Positions 53,531 through 62,936 of a stretch of 64,000 nucleotides of DNA are shown here, piece after piece; the stretch's first letter is position 1, and every line of letters starts with the position of its first letter. Location of the stretch: assembly GCF_015864825.1 (NCBI RefSeq), contig NZ_JADYWL010000005.1, positions 248,001 to 312,000 on the forward strand. The letters are read 5' to 3'. Under the pieces are notes generated by a model. That model was not told the origin of the DNA. It saw nothing but the letters and a program-made list of their open reading frames with translations, and did no database searches. The position numbers and the translations under genes were made by a program. This DNA is from Psychrobacter sp. NZS113 (GTDB lineage Bacteria; Pseudomonadota; Gammaproteobacteria; Pseudomonadales; Moraxellaceae).

Positions 53531-55711
53531 TCACCACCATACTGGATCATCATTCTCCTCTCTCATCTGTTTAGAAGTTTCGACGGTGACCTCATCCGCA
53601 GATAGCTCCGCGATAAAGCGTGATGGCTTGTCAAAATACCCTGAATAACTGGCAAAGTAATCAGGCGCAGTGAGATACAGTCTGGTCTTAGCTCGACTAC
53701 AAGCAACGTAGAATAATTTTCGTTCCTCTTCTAACTCCTCAAAATCATCCAACGAGCGATGATGCGGCGTAATACCATCGACCAGTGAATTAACAAATAC
53801 CACTGGCCACTCTAGCCCTTTCGCACTATGAATGGTCGAAATAGTGACTTTATCTTTGCTTTCTTCTTCAGGTTGACTGGTTGTCGCGACCGAGTCATTG
53901 GGTGGGTCAAGTGCCAAATTTTCTAAGAAGTTATCAAGGCTGCTGTGCTCTGTTGCCAAATTTTTAAGCACACGGAAATCCTCATTACGCTCTCGCCAAT
54001 TCTCTTCAATCGTTTTTAAGACAGGAATATAGAACTCTAAAATCAGCTCAATGACCGTCTCGACTGATTCAGCCTGATTTGCCTTAGTAAGCGTATTGTA
54101 TAAAGGCTCAAGCTGTTCGCTTTTTTTAGCAAACTTCGCTGTGAGTAGTGGCTCAAAGGAGTTATTATCGGCATTAATCGCTTGGGTCAAACGCGTCGCG
54201 GTGACTGTCCCAACCCCTTGGAACAAGGTCAAAATACGATGCCATGCAATCGTATCATTAGGGTTATAAAGAATTTTAATAAAGGCTAAAACATCTTTGA
54301 TATGTCGCCTTTCAACGAACTTTATACCACCCACCACGATAAATGGAATATGACGCTCCATAAACTCTAGCTGGACATAGTTAGACTGAAACGACGTACG
54401 GCACAGTACCGCAAAATCATTGTAGTCATGATCCGACTTTAGCTCGATAATTTTATCAGCGATATATTTGGCTTCTTTTGTCTCATTGCTTAGGGGGCTA
54501 AATATTGGCTTGTACCCACTTATCGATGCGCCAGAGTACAGTTGCTTTTGGTAGCCTAGCGTGATTTGCGCTGACAAGGCATTGATATAATCTAAAACAG
54601 CGGGCGTACTACGATAATTTTGTTCGAGCTTAATGAGCTTGGCATCAGGATAGGTCTCACCGAATAACAGAATATTTTCGTAATTGGCACCGCGAAAAGC
54701 ATAAATACTTTGATTGTCATCACCGACCACCATCAGTGATACCGACTCAGGTTCACAAATCAAATCTATCAGCTGCTTTTGCGGAATATTGGTGTCTTGA
54801 TATTCATCAACCATGATATAGCGATATTGGTTTTGTAGCATTTGCCGAAAGGTGTCGTTGGTCTTCAAATGGCGCACAACTTGGCTAATTATGTCATCAA
54901 AATCATAGAGATGATTGGCACGCTTATACTCATGAAAATCGACCGCCAATTGCTCGATAATCGGAATATGTACGGCGATATCAGGATAACTGCTTTCGAT
55001 TAAATCGCGGATATGAATGCGTCTATTCCGAGAGCTAGAAATAATATTTTGCAATGTTTTCTTACGTGGAAAGGCCTGGCTTTTGGTTTGCGCAGGATAC
55101 TTTTTTTCTTTATGAATTAAGTCGATGGCATCTTCACTATCGCCAGTATCTAAAATCGTAAATCGCGGATTGATACCCAGCAGCCCTGAATACTGGCGCA
55201 ATAGCATATTGCAAAACGAATGAAATGTACCACTAGTGATATCGTTGAGCCGCTTATCAGTTGGTAGTTTATCCTTGGCCAAATCTTCATCAGATAAACT
55301 ATTGGTCAATAAAGTCTTTGCACGACTTTTGATTTCATTGGCGGCTTTACGCGTAAAGGTCAGTAGCAAGATGCTTTTGGGCGTAACTCCGTTCTCTAAC
55401 AAATAACTGGTGCGGTACGTTAGCGTTTTAGTCTTACCTGAGCCAGCTCCTGCTATAACCAATACTTTGCCTTCGATAGTCGTGGCTGCTAATAATTGGT
55501 CAGGATTCAATTCGCGGGCATAGTCTACTTTTAATCCTAATTCACCACTCAACCTTTGATTGAGTAACTCAATATTTGCATCGTCATCAGCATCGATTAA
55601 ATTTGCCTCTAGCTTTTTAATCGCCTTTTCTAGACGTGCCAGCTTGGGCTTAATCTCGATGAAATTCTGCGGATAATTATAGTGGCGCGTGTCAAAGATC
55701 GTGGTAGTCAT
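53531..55711 (-). CDS. UvrD/Rep-like SF1A DNA helicase
   Basis: A 726-residue 3'-5' helicase with all UvrD motifs: Q motif 'ELNPDQLLA', Walker A 'AGAGSGKTKTL' (88-94), Ia 'LLLTFTRKAANEI', 'GTFHSFC', Walker B 'VDEYQDTN' (302-307), III 'VVGDDNQSIYAFRGA', IV 'LEQNYRST', V 'STIHSAKGLEWPVVFV', and VI 'EEERKLFYVACSRAK'. A long N-terminal extension of about 65 residues comes before the Q motif, and the C-terminus is short, so it is not the housekeeping UvrD or Rep in typical form. It is convergent with the helicase-nuclease gene, 67 bp apart. It may act in repair or restart; association with the neighbour is not proven. Confidence 0.9.
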   Translation of the reverse strand: MTTTIFDTRHYNYPQNFIEIKPKLARLEKAIKKLEANLIDADDDANIELLNQRLSGELGLKVDYARELNPDQLLAATTIEGKVLVIAGAGSGKTKTLTYRTSYLLENGVTPKSILLLTFTRKAANEIKSRAKTLLTNSLSDEDLAKDKLPTDKRLNDITSGTFHSFCNMLLRQYSGLLGINPRFTILDTGDSEDAIDLIHKEKKYPAQTKSQAFPRKKTLQNIISSSRNRRIHIRDLIESSYPDIAVHIPIIEQLAVDFHEYKRANHLYDFDDIISQVVRHLKTNDTFRQMLQNQYRYIMVDEYQDTNIPQKQLIDLICEPESVSLMVVGDDNQSIYAFRGANYENILLFGETYPDAKLIKLEQNYRSTPAVLDYINALSAQITLGYQKQLYSGASISGYKPIFSPLSNETKEAKYIADKIIELKSDHDYNDFAVLCRTSFQSNYVQLEFMERHIPFIVVGGIKFVERRHIKDVLAFIKILYNPNDTIAWHRILTLFQGVGTVTATRLTQAINADNNSFEPLLTAKFAKKSEQLEPLYNTLTKANQAESVETVIELILEFYIPVLKTIEENWRERNEDFRVLKNLATEHSSLDNFLENLALDPPNDSVATTSQPEEESKDKVTISTIHSAKGLEWPVVFVNSLVDGITPHHRSLDDFEELEEERKLFYVACSRAKTRLYLTAPDYFASYSGYFDKPSRFIAELSADEVTVETSKQMREENDDPVWW

Positions 55712-56034
55712 TATAGAATTTTGCCTTTCATTTTATTTTAGCTGCATTTGACTGAGAGCATTTGGTGTTCATAATGAGGATTGCTCGTAAAGTGTAGCGA
55801 GTCACAGATGCTTGTCTTTTATACGCCTACAAGCCAAACTATCGCTTTATAGCACAGCTTACCATAATCGATAAAACAGCAAAATTGTCAGTAATGACCA
55901 AAAGCAAAATCTCAGTATACAATACAACAACCTCACCCCTATTCCGGTAAATTTGCTACAATGTGCCCAATTTTGATTTATCATTTAACCAATCTTTATA
56001 CCAACTGATTTTATTAATACATTGAGAGAATGTT
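55712..56034. other. Divergent intergenic region helicase / ychF
   Basis: 323 bp, no gene supported. An extended -10 (TGCTACAAT, 55954-55962) about 70 bp before ychF is a candidate promoter. TTGACT-N16-CATAAT near 55748-55775 is another, farther one. Confidence 0.35.
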
Positions 56035-57126
56035 ATGGGTTTTAATTGCGGCATCGTCGGCCTACCAAACGTGGGTAAATCCACCTTGTTTAATGCGTTG
56101 ACCAAAGCGGGAATCGCCGCTGAAAACTTTCCATTTTGTACCAAAGATCCCAACACGGGTATCGTACCAGTACCAGATCCACGCCTAAAGAAACTGGCTG
56201 ATATCGTCAATCCTGAACGCGTACTACCAACGACGATGGAGTTTGTTGATATCGCAGGTCTAGTCGCAGGCGCGTCAAAAGGCGAAGGCATGGGCAACCA
56301 GTTCCTAGCTAATATTCGTGAGACTGACGCGATTGCTCACGTCGTACGCTGCTTTGATGATGACAACGTCGTTCACGTCGATGGCCGCGTCAGCCCGATT
56401 GATGACATCGAAACCATCAATACCGAACTTGCATTGGCAGATTTAGAGGCCGTTGAGCGCGCTATATTCAACTTGACCAAAAAAGCCAAAGGCGGTGATA
56501 AAGACGCTAGTGCTATGCTTGATATCTTCAAAAAAATCGAGCCATTGCTAGCAGAAGGTAAAGCAGCACGTGCAGCAGATCTAGATGCTGATGAGAAAAA
56601 ACTCATCAGAAGCTATGGTTTAATCACACTAAAGCCTACGATGTATATCGCTAACGTCGCTGAGGATGGGTTTGAAAACAACCCTTACCTTGATGCCGTT
56701 CGCAACTATGCGACTGGTGAAGACTCTATCGTCATCGCTCTATGTAACCAAATCGAATCTGAAATCGCTCAGCTTGATGAAGACGACAAAAAAGACTTCC
56801 TAGCTGAGATGGATATGGAAGAAGCTGGTCTTGATCAAGTCATTCGCGGTGGTTATGACTTACTTGACATGCAAACTTACTTTACCGCTGGTGTTAAAGA
56901 AGTACGTGCTTGGACCGTCGCTATTGGCGCAACCGCACCGCAAGCTGCTGGCGTGATTCATACTGATTTTGAGCGTGGTTTCATTCGTGCCGAAGTTATT
57001 GCTTATGATGATTTCATCGAACACAATGGTGAAAAAGGCGCAGCTGCTGCTGGTAAATCACGTTTAGAAGGCAAAACATACATCGTGCAAGATGGCGACG
57101 TGATGCATTTCCGTTTTAACGTATAA
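56035..57126 (+). CDS. ychF: Redox-regulated ATPase YchF (Obg-like)
   Basis: This universally conserved P-loop NTPase has 363 residues, as in E. coli. Motifs are G1 '[17 protein letters not shown]', G2/G3 '[20 protein letters not shown]', a non-standard G4 typical of ATP preference in the family, a coiled-coil arm (about 130-200), and the C-terminal TGS domain ('[15 protein letters not shown]', '[13 protein letters not shown]'). YchF binds ribosomes and affects the oxidative stress response. Monocistronic; terminator after it. Confidence 0.97.
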   Translation: MGFNCGIVGLPNVGKSTLFNALTKAGIAAENFPFCTKDPNTGIVPVPDPRLKKLADIVNPERVLPTTMEFVDIAGLVAGASKGEGMGNQFLANIRETDAIAHVVRCFDDDNVVHVDGRVSPIDDIETINTELALADLEAVERAIFNLTKKAKGGDKDASAMLDIFKKIEPLLAEGKAARAADLDADEKKLIRSYGLITLKPTMYIANVAEDGFENNPYLDAVRNYATGEDSIVIALCNQIESEIAQLDEDDKKDFLAEMDMEEAGLDQVIRGGYDLLDMQTYFTAGVKEVRAWTVAIGATAPQAAGVIHTDFERGFIRAEVIAYDDFIEHNGEKGAAAAGKSRLEGKTYIVQDGDVMHFRFNV

Positions 57127-57158
57127 CTTTAAGCGTTAAATAGCATTTAAAATTAATG

Positions 57159-57196
57159 AGCCGATGATGGATATTCTCTATCATCGGCTTTATTTT
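57159..57196 (+). terminator. Terminator of ychF
   Basis: AGCCGATGAT/ATCATCGGCT stem with a loop of about 10 nt, followed by TTATTTT. Confidence 0.82.
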
Positions 57197-57206
57197 GTGC
57201 ATTAAT

Positions 57207-57221
57207 TGTTATATTATAACA
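57207..57221 (+). promoter_or_regulatory. Zur-box-like palindrome
   Basis: TGTTATA-T-TATAACA, perfect 7-bp arms around one T. It matches the core of the gammaproteobacterial Zur box (consensus ATGTTATA-N-TATAACAT). It lies 34 bp before the start of the His-rich lipoprotein and covers the probable -10 region, a repressing position. Confidence 0.75.
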
Positions 57222-57255
57222 TATCTTTATTTTTGCTTATTTGAGGACGTATATT

Positions 57256-57819
57256 ATGGCTGCTTATTTCTCTTTTTCTAAACTCGCAGGTGCTGCGCTC
57301 ATAGGCAGTGTGGTGACAGGCTCACTATTGGGCTGTCAACCTAGCACTGACGCTGAGGTAGTAACCGCTGTAGATGATCATGAAGGGCATGAGCACGAAG
57401 AGCATGACGAACACGATCATGATGAGCACGAAGGACATGAGGGTCATGACCACGAAGGACACGATCACGAAGAACATGAAGGGCACGATCATGATGAGCA
57501 CGAAGGCCATGACCATGCCAGTGCAGGCACACCATTCTCTTGTGAGCCTACTGCTACTATTGATGTTTCTTACGGTAACGACAGTACGCCACAGACAGCG
57601 ACCCTGCTCATCGATGGTCTAGAGTATTACTTGACTGCTGCCTCTGATCTCAATGAAAGCACCGATAAAAAAATCTATATGAGTGATATTGGCCTAGATG
57701 ATACCCATGGCATCATCTGGCAAGTAAATGGTGACAAGGCAACACTACTCAATAAAACATTGGACGGTAATGTGGCTATCGAAAAGGAAGACGTCCTTTT
57801 TAACTGCCAGAAATCTTAA
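57256..57819 (+). CDS. His-rich metal-binding lipoprotein, probable Zur regulon member
   Basis: 187 residues with a lipoprotein signal ending 'SLLGC' (Cys27). Residues about 40-87 hold tandem HE/HD repeats ('HEGHDHEGHDHEEHEGHDHD'), an acidic His-rich region able to hold several Zn2+. The globular C-terminal half has two cysteines ('FSCEPTAT', 'LFNCQKS') and 'GLEYYLTAASD'. I choose ATG 57256, with GAGGA 8 nt upstream; TTG 57241 would contain that SD. The Zur-like palindrome upstream suggests derepression under zinc starvation and a role in periplasmic zinc capture. No znu genes are adjacent. The C-terminal fold is not recognised. Confidence 0.82.
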   Translation: MAAYFSFSKLAGAALIGSVVTGSLLGCQPSTDAEVVTAVDDHEGHEHEEHDEHDHDEHEGHEGHDHEGHDHEEHEGHDHDEHEGHDHASAGTPFSCEPTATIDVSYGNDSTPQTATLLIDGLEYYLTAASDLNESTDKKIYMSDIGLDDTHGIIWQVNGDKATLLNKTLDGNVAIEKEDVLFNCQKS

Positions 57820-57898
57820 TGTAGTTCTCTGACTATATATCTGTACCAAGGGCGCTATTTTGCTATGCTATAGACTCCCTTGGTTTCGGATATTTAAT

Positions 57899-59332
57899 AT
57901 GCTAAGTACACCCACCTCTTTGTCATCCCCTACCGTCCAATGGTCTCATCTCCTCAACTCACAGCGTCTTGGCGCTTCCAAAAAGTTTAACGCCAATACG
58001 AGTACCCGCTCTCAGTTTCATAAAGACTATGACAGACTGGTGTTTTCACATTCCTTTCGACAGCTCAATCAAAAGACCCAAGTCCATCCGTTGACCAATC
58101 AGCTCGGGATTCACACTCGCTTAACGCATTCGCTTGAAGTCTCGTGTATTGGACGTTCTTTAGCAATGATGGCAGCAGAAAAGCTCCATGATAAATTAGG
58201 CAATGGCTTACCATCAGGTATCTCGCCAGCGGACGTCGGCGTTATTGTACAAGCCGCCTGCCTCGCTCATGATATTGGCAACCCACCTTTTGGTCATGCA
58301 GGAGAGTATGCCATTCGTGATTGGTTTATCAATCCGGATCGTCACACTGTTTTGCAAGCTTTGAACAGCAACGAGCGCTTGGACCTATTAGCATACGAGG
58401 GTAATGCTCAAGGGTTTCGGCTATTGGCACGTAATGAGCACCATCCGGACAAAGGTGGCATGCGCCTTACTTGTGCGACCTTAGGTGCCTTTATGAAATA
58501 CCCTTGGCTAGCGACACATAGCAACGATACCTCTCACAGCTTACATTCAGGCGGCATTGCAACCAACGTGCAAAAATTTGGCTGCTTTTATAGCGAAGCG
58601 GATCAGCTAGAAGAGTTAGCAGCTTGCTTGAATCTGCCGCGCTCAGAGCAACATGATGGCTTTGCCAGACACCCACTGGCGTATTTGCTAGAAGCAGCCG
58701 ATGATATCTGTTACGCGCTCATAGATTTAGAGGACGGCATCAACCTTAACATGCTCACTTACGAGGAAGTCGCCACGATATTTTATGAGCTGATTGGTGA
58801 GCGCCCTAATAGTATTAACTTACCAGCACACATGTCCGTTAGGCAGAGTCTTGCCTCATTGCGAGCACGTGCCATGATGCGTTTGGTAAACACGGTGACC
58901 GACGCCTTTGTCTCCAATAGTGATGCCTTGCTTGCCGGAAAACTCCAAGGCAGTTTATTTGACCACTGTGATATCAGTGTACAAAGTGGTATTAACCAAG
59001 CTAAGCAGTTGGCACGTGAGAAAATATTCAATCACCCAAACAAAGTACGAATGGAGCTAATGGCCAACCAATGCTTGCATCGTTTATTAGATGCTTTTAT
59101 GCCATTGGCTTGGACAGGTAGTAGAGTAACATCTGACCCTCAATCTATGTCCTTTGAGCAGCAACGTCTGTCTATGCTGCTACAACCTCACCTTTGCGAA
59201 CATCGCCGCGAGTTATCAGATAATACTTATCACAATATTTTAAATATTTTAGATTTTATTACTGGCATGAATGACCATGAAGCGTATCGATTGGCGCAGG
59301 AATTGCAGGGTCATTGGGGCACAATGGTTTAA
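57899..59332 (+). CDS. dgt: dGTP triphosphohydrolase (HD superfamily)
   Basis: It hydrolyses dGTP (or dNTPs) to nucleoside and tripolyphosphate. The N-terminal 'WSHLLNSQRLGASKKF', 'RSQFHKDYDRLVFSHSFRQL' and 'KTQVHPL' match the family. The HD site is 'RLTHSLEVSCIGRSLA' (His) and 'CLAHDIGNPPFGHAGE' (His-Asp), with 'EAADDICYALIDLEDG' later. About 477 residues from ATG 57899, which fits the family start. A TTG at 57860 with AAGGG upstream is an alternative giving 13 more residues. A FabR-like TetR gene follows on the same strand. Confidence 0.93.
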   Translation: MLSTPTSLSSPTVQWSHLLNSQRLGASKKFNANTSTRSQFHKDYDRLVFSHSFRQLNQKTQVHPLTNQLGIHTRLTHSLEVSCIGRSLAMMAAEKLHDKLGNGLPSGISPADVGVIVQAACLAHDIGNPPFGHAGEYAIRDWFINPDRHTVLQALNSNERLDLLAYEGNAQGFRLLARNEHHPDKGGMRLTCATLGAFMKYPWLATHSNDTSHSLHSGGIATNVQKFGCFYSEADQLEELAACLNLPRSEQHDGFARHPLAYLLEAADDICYALIDLEDGINLNMLTYEEVATIFYELIGERPNSINLPAHMSVRQSLASLRARAMMRLVNTVTDAFVSNSDALLAGKLQGSLFDHCDISVQSGINQAKQLAREKIFNHPNKVRMELMANQCLHRLLDAFMPLAWTGSRVTSDPQSMSFEQQRLSMLLQPHLCEHRRELSDNTYHNILNILDFITGMNDHEAYRLAQELQGHWGTMV

Positions 59333-59437
59333 AAGACCAGTGTATGGTTTAGTAAATGAATACAAGTTGCGTATTTCATTCGTATTTTTGCGCTGAAATG
59401 AGTATGATAAACACCTACCGGACAATTTTGAAATATT

Positions 59438-60118
59438 ATGAGCAGTCGCGAACAAAAGAAACTTCAAACTCGGCACGCCTTTTTTAATGCCGTACTCGAT
59501 TTATGTATGACAGGGCAATCTTTTAGCTCTATCAGCCTAAGACAAGTCACGCGTGAAGTCGGCGTAGTACCGACCGCATTTTATCGACATTTCGATGATA
59601 TGGAGTCGCTCGGACGTGCGTTGGTGGTTGAAGAGTTAGGAGGCACATTGGCCATATTAAGCGATAGCTTACAGATTGGCCGCAAGCGTAGCTTCGATCG
59701 TCAAATTGCCAAGAGTATTCAGCTGTTTTTATATATGGTGAGCGATCAGCCTTATTACTGGCAGTTTTTGGTCAGTGAACGTTATGGCGGCTCAGAGTCT
59801 GTCCGAAAAGCCATCAATGAGCTCACAAAGAAGCATGCTCAAGGCTTGGCAGATGACCTAGCACTGCAGCCCGCATTTACTCATATCAATGACTATGACC
59901 GTCGGTTATTGGCTGAAGCTGGGGTCAATATGTTCTTTTCTTGGATTATCGACTGGTTGGAGTTGACGTATACGGAAGACCATGATGACGAGATCGACTT
60001 GAACGAGATTGAAGAGAATAAACAGATGATGCTGCATAACTGTACTCGTCAAGCACAGATGCTGTTTTATGGTGCTTATAACTGGAAATCTACGGAAGAA
60101 ACCCTATTAGAAGACTAG
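59438..60118 (+). CDS. TetR family regulator, FabR-like
   Basis: 226 residues. The HTH region 'SISLRQVTREVGVVPTAFYR' then 'HFDDMESLGRALV' (about 33-65) closely matches FabR, the repressor of unsaturated fatty acid synthesis in E. coli. Later similarity includes 'WQFLVSERYGGSESVRKAIN' and 'GAYNW'. It lies 106 bp after dgt with no clear SD. Control of desaturase or fab genes elsewhere in the genome is inferred. It converges on another TetR gene. Confidence 0.85.
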   Translation: MSSREQKKLQTRHAFFNAVLDLCMTGQSFSSISLRQVTREVGVVPTAFYRHFDDMESLGRALVVEELGGTLAILSDSLQIGRKRSFDRQIAKSIQLFLYMVSDQPYYWQFLVSERYGGSESVRKAINELTKKHAQGLADDLALQPAFTHINDYDRRLLAEAGVNMFFSWIIDWLELTYTEDHDDEIDLNEIEENKQMMLHNCTRQAQMLFYGAYNWKSTEETLLED

Positions 60119-60170
60119 CGTGCTGTAGGGCTCGGCATGCTTCATTAATTTTTGAAAGCTATAAAAAACT

Positions 60171-60215
60171 AAGAGCTGTGTGTTGCCATGATAAATATGA
60201 CAACACACAGCTCTT
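60171..60215. terminator. Hairpin between convergent TetR genes
   Basis: Perfect 15-bp stem AAGAGCTGTGTGTTG/CAACACACAGCTCTT. The T-tracts are poor on both strands, so it is a weak terminator or a simple mRNA end structure. Confidence 0.6.
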
Positions 60216-60275
60216 ATAATGATATTGCTTATGACATTAAAACTGAATAGACAGTATTAAGAGGCAATAAACCGC

Positions 60276-60959
60276 TTAATAATTGGTATTGCGATGCTCT
60301 TCTGACTCAGTCTCAATTTGTTCTACCAATTCCTGCATATCCTCATCCATCACCTCATCGTCCACAGCAGGATAATGACTAGGCAACTCTAGTATTTGCT
60401 GGACAAACGCATAACGCAAAGTATCTCGGCGACCCAAGTAACGCTGGTAAAAGCTCGAATTCAATAGTCCAGCACCGCCTTGACCCATGGCCCAAATAGA
60501 CGATAGATAATCTCGCGTACTCAAACTGCTGTGCTCATCTTTCAAATAAGCACTGATGATATCAATCAAACGTTTCATACGCTGACGACGGATATCATAC
60601 AACTCACCAAATAATCGATTGAGCCCTGTTACCGATGCAGCCAAACGCTCTTCGATTTGATTCAGTAGCATTGCTTTTTGTGGATTGAACAGCTGCTGAA
60701 AAATCATCCGAGCGACACCTGCCGATGGACAATCATCAATACGATTGATATTAAACAGATGCTCTTCGTAACGAATAATAATACGCAAATAGAGCTCATC
60801 TTTGCTGGAGAAATGCTTATATAGTGTCCCTTTAGCCAAATCTAGCTGGTCTGCCAAACTGTCTAAAGTGATATCACCATCGCCCGACTCAAGTAGCAAT
60901 TGCTCTGCCATTGCTAAGATATTTTCTTCTCGTACCTTGAACTGATGCTGACGACTCAT
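60276..60959 (-). CDS. TetR/AcrR family transcriptional regulator
   Basis: About 227 residues. TetR HTH 'DITLDSLADQLDLAKGTLYK' then 'HFSSKDELYLRII' (about 29-61); the rest is a helical effector domain with an acidic C-terminus. ATG 60959 is preferred: GGGAGA lies 5 nt upstream, and a TTG at 60971 would overlap it. Effector and targets are unknown. Confidence 0.87.
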   Translation of the reverse strand: MSRQHQFKVREENILAMAEQLLLESGDGDITLDSLADQLDLAKGTLYKHFSSKDELYLRIIIRYEEHLFNINRIDDCPSAGVARMIFQQLFNPQKAMLLNQIEERLAASVTGLNRLFGELYDIRRQRMKRLIDIISAYLKDEHSSLSTRDYLSSIWAMGQGGAGLLNSSFYQRYLGRRDTLRYAFVQQILELPSHYPAVDDEVMDEDMQELVEQIETESEEHRNTNY

Positions 60960-61178
60960 AGTCTCTCCCAAAACTTAATAAGATTAAGCATATGACTGTC
61001 GTTTGCGTTAACACACTAACATCAAGAGTATGGAGCCATACAGAGACTGCGCGAGGTCGACAAGGAATATGCTCATATTTTCTAATATAGTCATTAGCAA
61101 TCATATAATTACGTCTGCTTGGAGCAGGTCATTATAAGGCTACATGGTAAATGACTGATTGGTCATAGCATAACCATT

Positions 61179-61967
61179 TTAATGATACTGTGCCAGTAAA
61201 TTTTCAAAGTTTTTTGCAGTCAATGCACCAACGTCTTCACTACTACAGCCATACATCTCTGCGATACAACTGGCCACGTAGGGCACATAGGCTGGCTCAT
61301 TAGGTTTACCACGTTTAGGCACAGGCGCTAGATAAGGGCTATCGGTTTCGATAAGCAGTCTGTCTCTAGGCATATTTTTTGCGGCGTCTTTGATTTGTTG
61401 CGCACTCTTAAAACTGACGATACCTGAAAATGAAATATAAAACCCTAAATCGAGTGCTTTTTTTGCAGTCTCCCAATCCTCGGTAAAGCAGTGGATAATA
61501 CCGTGTTCTGCTCCTTCAGATTTTAAGATGTCGATTGTATCTTCTTTAGCATCACGCATATGGATGACGAGTGGCTTTTTCAGACTTTGACTGGCATGGA
61601 TATGACGGGCAAGGCTGGCTTGTTGTTCTTTTTTATTTTCCGTTGACCAGTAATAATCTAATCCTGTCTCTCCTATTGCCCATACATGATCAACACTGGC
61701 CGTTTCTATCAGGCGCTCAACGGTCGCTGATTGTAATATAGCCATATCTTCACAAGGATGAATGCCCACACTCATACCAAGATTCAGTGTTTCATCCGCA
61801 TACGTTTTGATAATGTCAGCGATATCATCATATTCGGCAAAATCACACATAATCGCCATCGCACGAGTGACATTGGCTTCTTTCATAGCGGCTATTGCGC
61901 CAGACATTTGGCCATCGTACTTTGTTAAATCTAAACGGTTAAGGTGACAGTGAGTATCAGTAAACAT
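61179..61967 (-). CDS. tatD: TatD family metal-dependent hydrolase (DNase)
   Basis: 262-residue TIM-barrel metalloenzyme. Metal ligands are visible in 'FTDTHCHLNRLD' (HxH), 'AIGETGLDYYWS' (Glu), 'PLVIHMRDA' (His), 'GIIHCFTEDWE' (His) and 'LLIETDSPYLAPVPKRGKPN' (Asp). TatD proteins are 3'-5' DNases/RNases in repair and quality control. The repeat copy C lies upstream. Paralogues (ycfH, yjjV types) exist in many genomes, so the exact orthologue is less sure than the family. Confidence 0.9.
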   Translation of the reverse strand: MFTDTHCHLNRLDLTKYDGQMSGAIAAMKEANVTRAMAIMCDFAEYDDIADIIKTYADETLNLGMSVGIHPCEDMAILQSATVERLIETASVDHVWAIGETGLDYYWSTENKKEQQASLARHIHASQSLKKPLVIHMRDAKEDTIDILKSEGAEHGIIHCFTEDWETAKKALDLGFYISFSGIVSFKSAQQIKDAAKNMPRDRLLIETDSPYLAPVPKRGKPNEPAYVPYVASCIAEMYGCSSEDVGALTAKNFENLLAQYH

Positions 61968-62024
61968 AAAAATCTCGTTAATAAAAATTGATAAATAAAA
62001 GATATTAAAGTTAAAGCTTCGAAT

Positions 62025-62129
62025 ATAGTTGATTCAGTTTAAAAGAGATACAAGGCAACCGAGTGCAGATGTATATCTGATACTTCAAGCAAGGTTAACG
62101 CTGTAACTATTTTATAGAGGATTGACTAT
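62025..62129. repeat. 105-bp dispersed intergenic repeat, copy C
   Basis: It starts ATAGTTGATTCAGTT and ends AGAGGATTGACTAT. Shared blocks include GATACAAGGCAAC, TACTTCAAGCAAGGTTAAC-like and TTTTATAG-GGATTGACTAT. It lies between tatD and the acetyltransferase. Length equals copy A. Confidence 0.75.
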
Positions 62130-62249
62130 AGATAACTGTATTTATTGCTCTAGAATAGGCTATTTTCAAGTGCTGTTTGACGGTACACTATAAAACGCTT
62201 AACCAGCAGACACTTTTATCCTTTTGACGACTTGCATAAGCCCTTTATT

Positions 62250-62915
62250 ATGACCCATAAAAAAATCATTACCCTGCCTCCTATTATCAAGACATTATTG
62301 CCCAAACAGCTGTACGGACAACGGTTTTTATTACAAGACAAAGGGCATCGTAACCATATCGATATTGCCGCAGATGCACGTATTATTGGCAATTCAGTTA
62401 TTACCATTCGTCAAGGTGATGACAATCAAATTAATATCGGTGAGCATGGTAAATTTAATAAGCTAAAAATAGACATCAATGGCAGTCATAATCGCATAAC
62501 CATTGGAGAGAAGGTTAAATTCTCTGGGCAATTATTGATTGTTGGTAATCATTTGCACATTCATATAGGTAACCATACTACGGCCATTGACTGCTATATT
62601 TTGGCACGTGATAAAAGCGTGACCATTGGTGAATCTTGCATGATATCTCGTGGTATTGAGATTCGTGCTACTGACGTCCACAAGGTTTATGATATAGAGA
62701 CCAATGTACGAGTAAACAAAGCACATTCTGACGTCATTTTAGGGGACCATATCTGGATTGCTGCCAATGTGACCATTTCTAAAAATGTCTCTATTGCTAG
62801 TGGCTGCATTATCGCAGCTGGCTCGTTTGTCAACAAGCCAGTCGAAACACCAAACTGCATGGTTGCCGGCACGCCAGCCAAAATCATTCGTCAAAATGTA
62901 CGTTGGGAGCGCTAA
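62250..62915 (+). CDS. Hexapeptide-repeat (left-handed beta-helix) acyltransferase
   Basis: About 221 residues from ATG 62250 (TTG 62232 is an in-frame alternative; no strong SD for either). Hexapeptide repeats run from about 40 to 205: 'IDIAADARIIGNSVITI', 'QINIGEHGKF', 'ITIGEKVKF', 'VTIGESCMISRGIEIRATD', 'VILGDHIWIAANVTISKNV' and 'IAAGSFVN', closing with 'MVAGTPAKIIRQNVRWE' as in O-acetyltransferases of the NodL/WcaF/maltose-type group. It is probably an acetyltransferase for a surface sugar; acceptor unknown. No polysaccharide genes are adjacent. Confidence 0.85.
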   Translation: MTHKKIITLPPIIKTLLPKQLYGQRFLLQDKGHRNHIDIAADARIIGNSVITIRQGDDNQINIGEHGKFNKLKIDINGSHNRITIGEKVKFSGQLLIVGNHLHIHIGNHTTAIDCYILARDKSVTIGESCMISRGIEIRATDVHKVYDIETNVRVNKAHSDVILGDHIWIAANVTISKNVSIASGCIIAAGSFVNKPVETPNCMVAGTPAKIIRQNVRWER

Positions 62916-62936
62916 AAGCGGTTCACGATTTGATCC

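Noticed and set aside
57370-57520. Tandem-like repeat DNA in the His-rich lipoprotein considered as a CRISPR or mobile repeat
   Set aside because: The repeats are imperfect and in frame, encoding HE/HD motifs; there are no spacers.
57325-57535. Two overlapping frames opposite the His-rich lipoprotein
   Set aside because: They arise from the HE/HD codon repeats read backwards; they have no start signals of their own.
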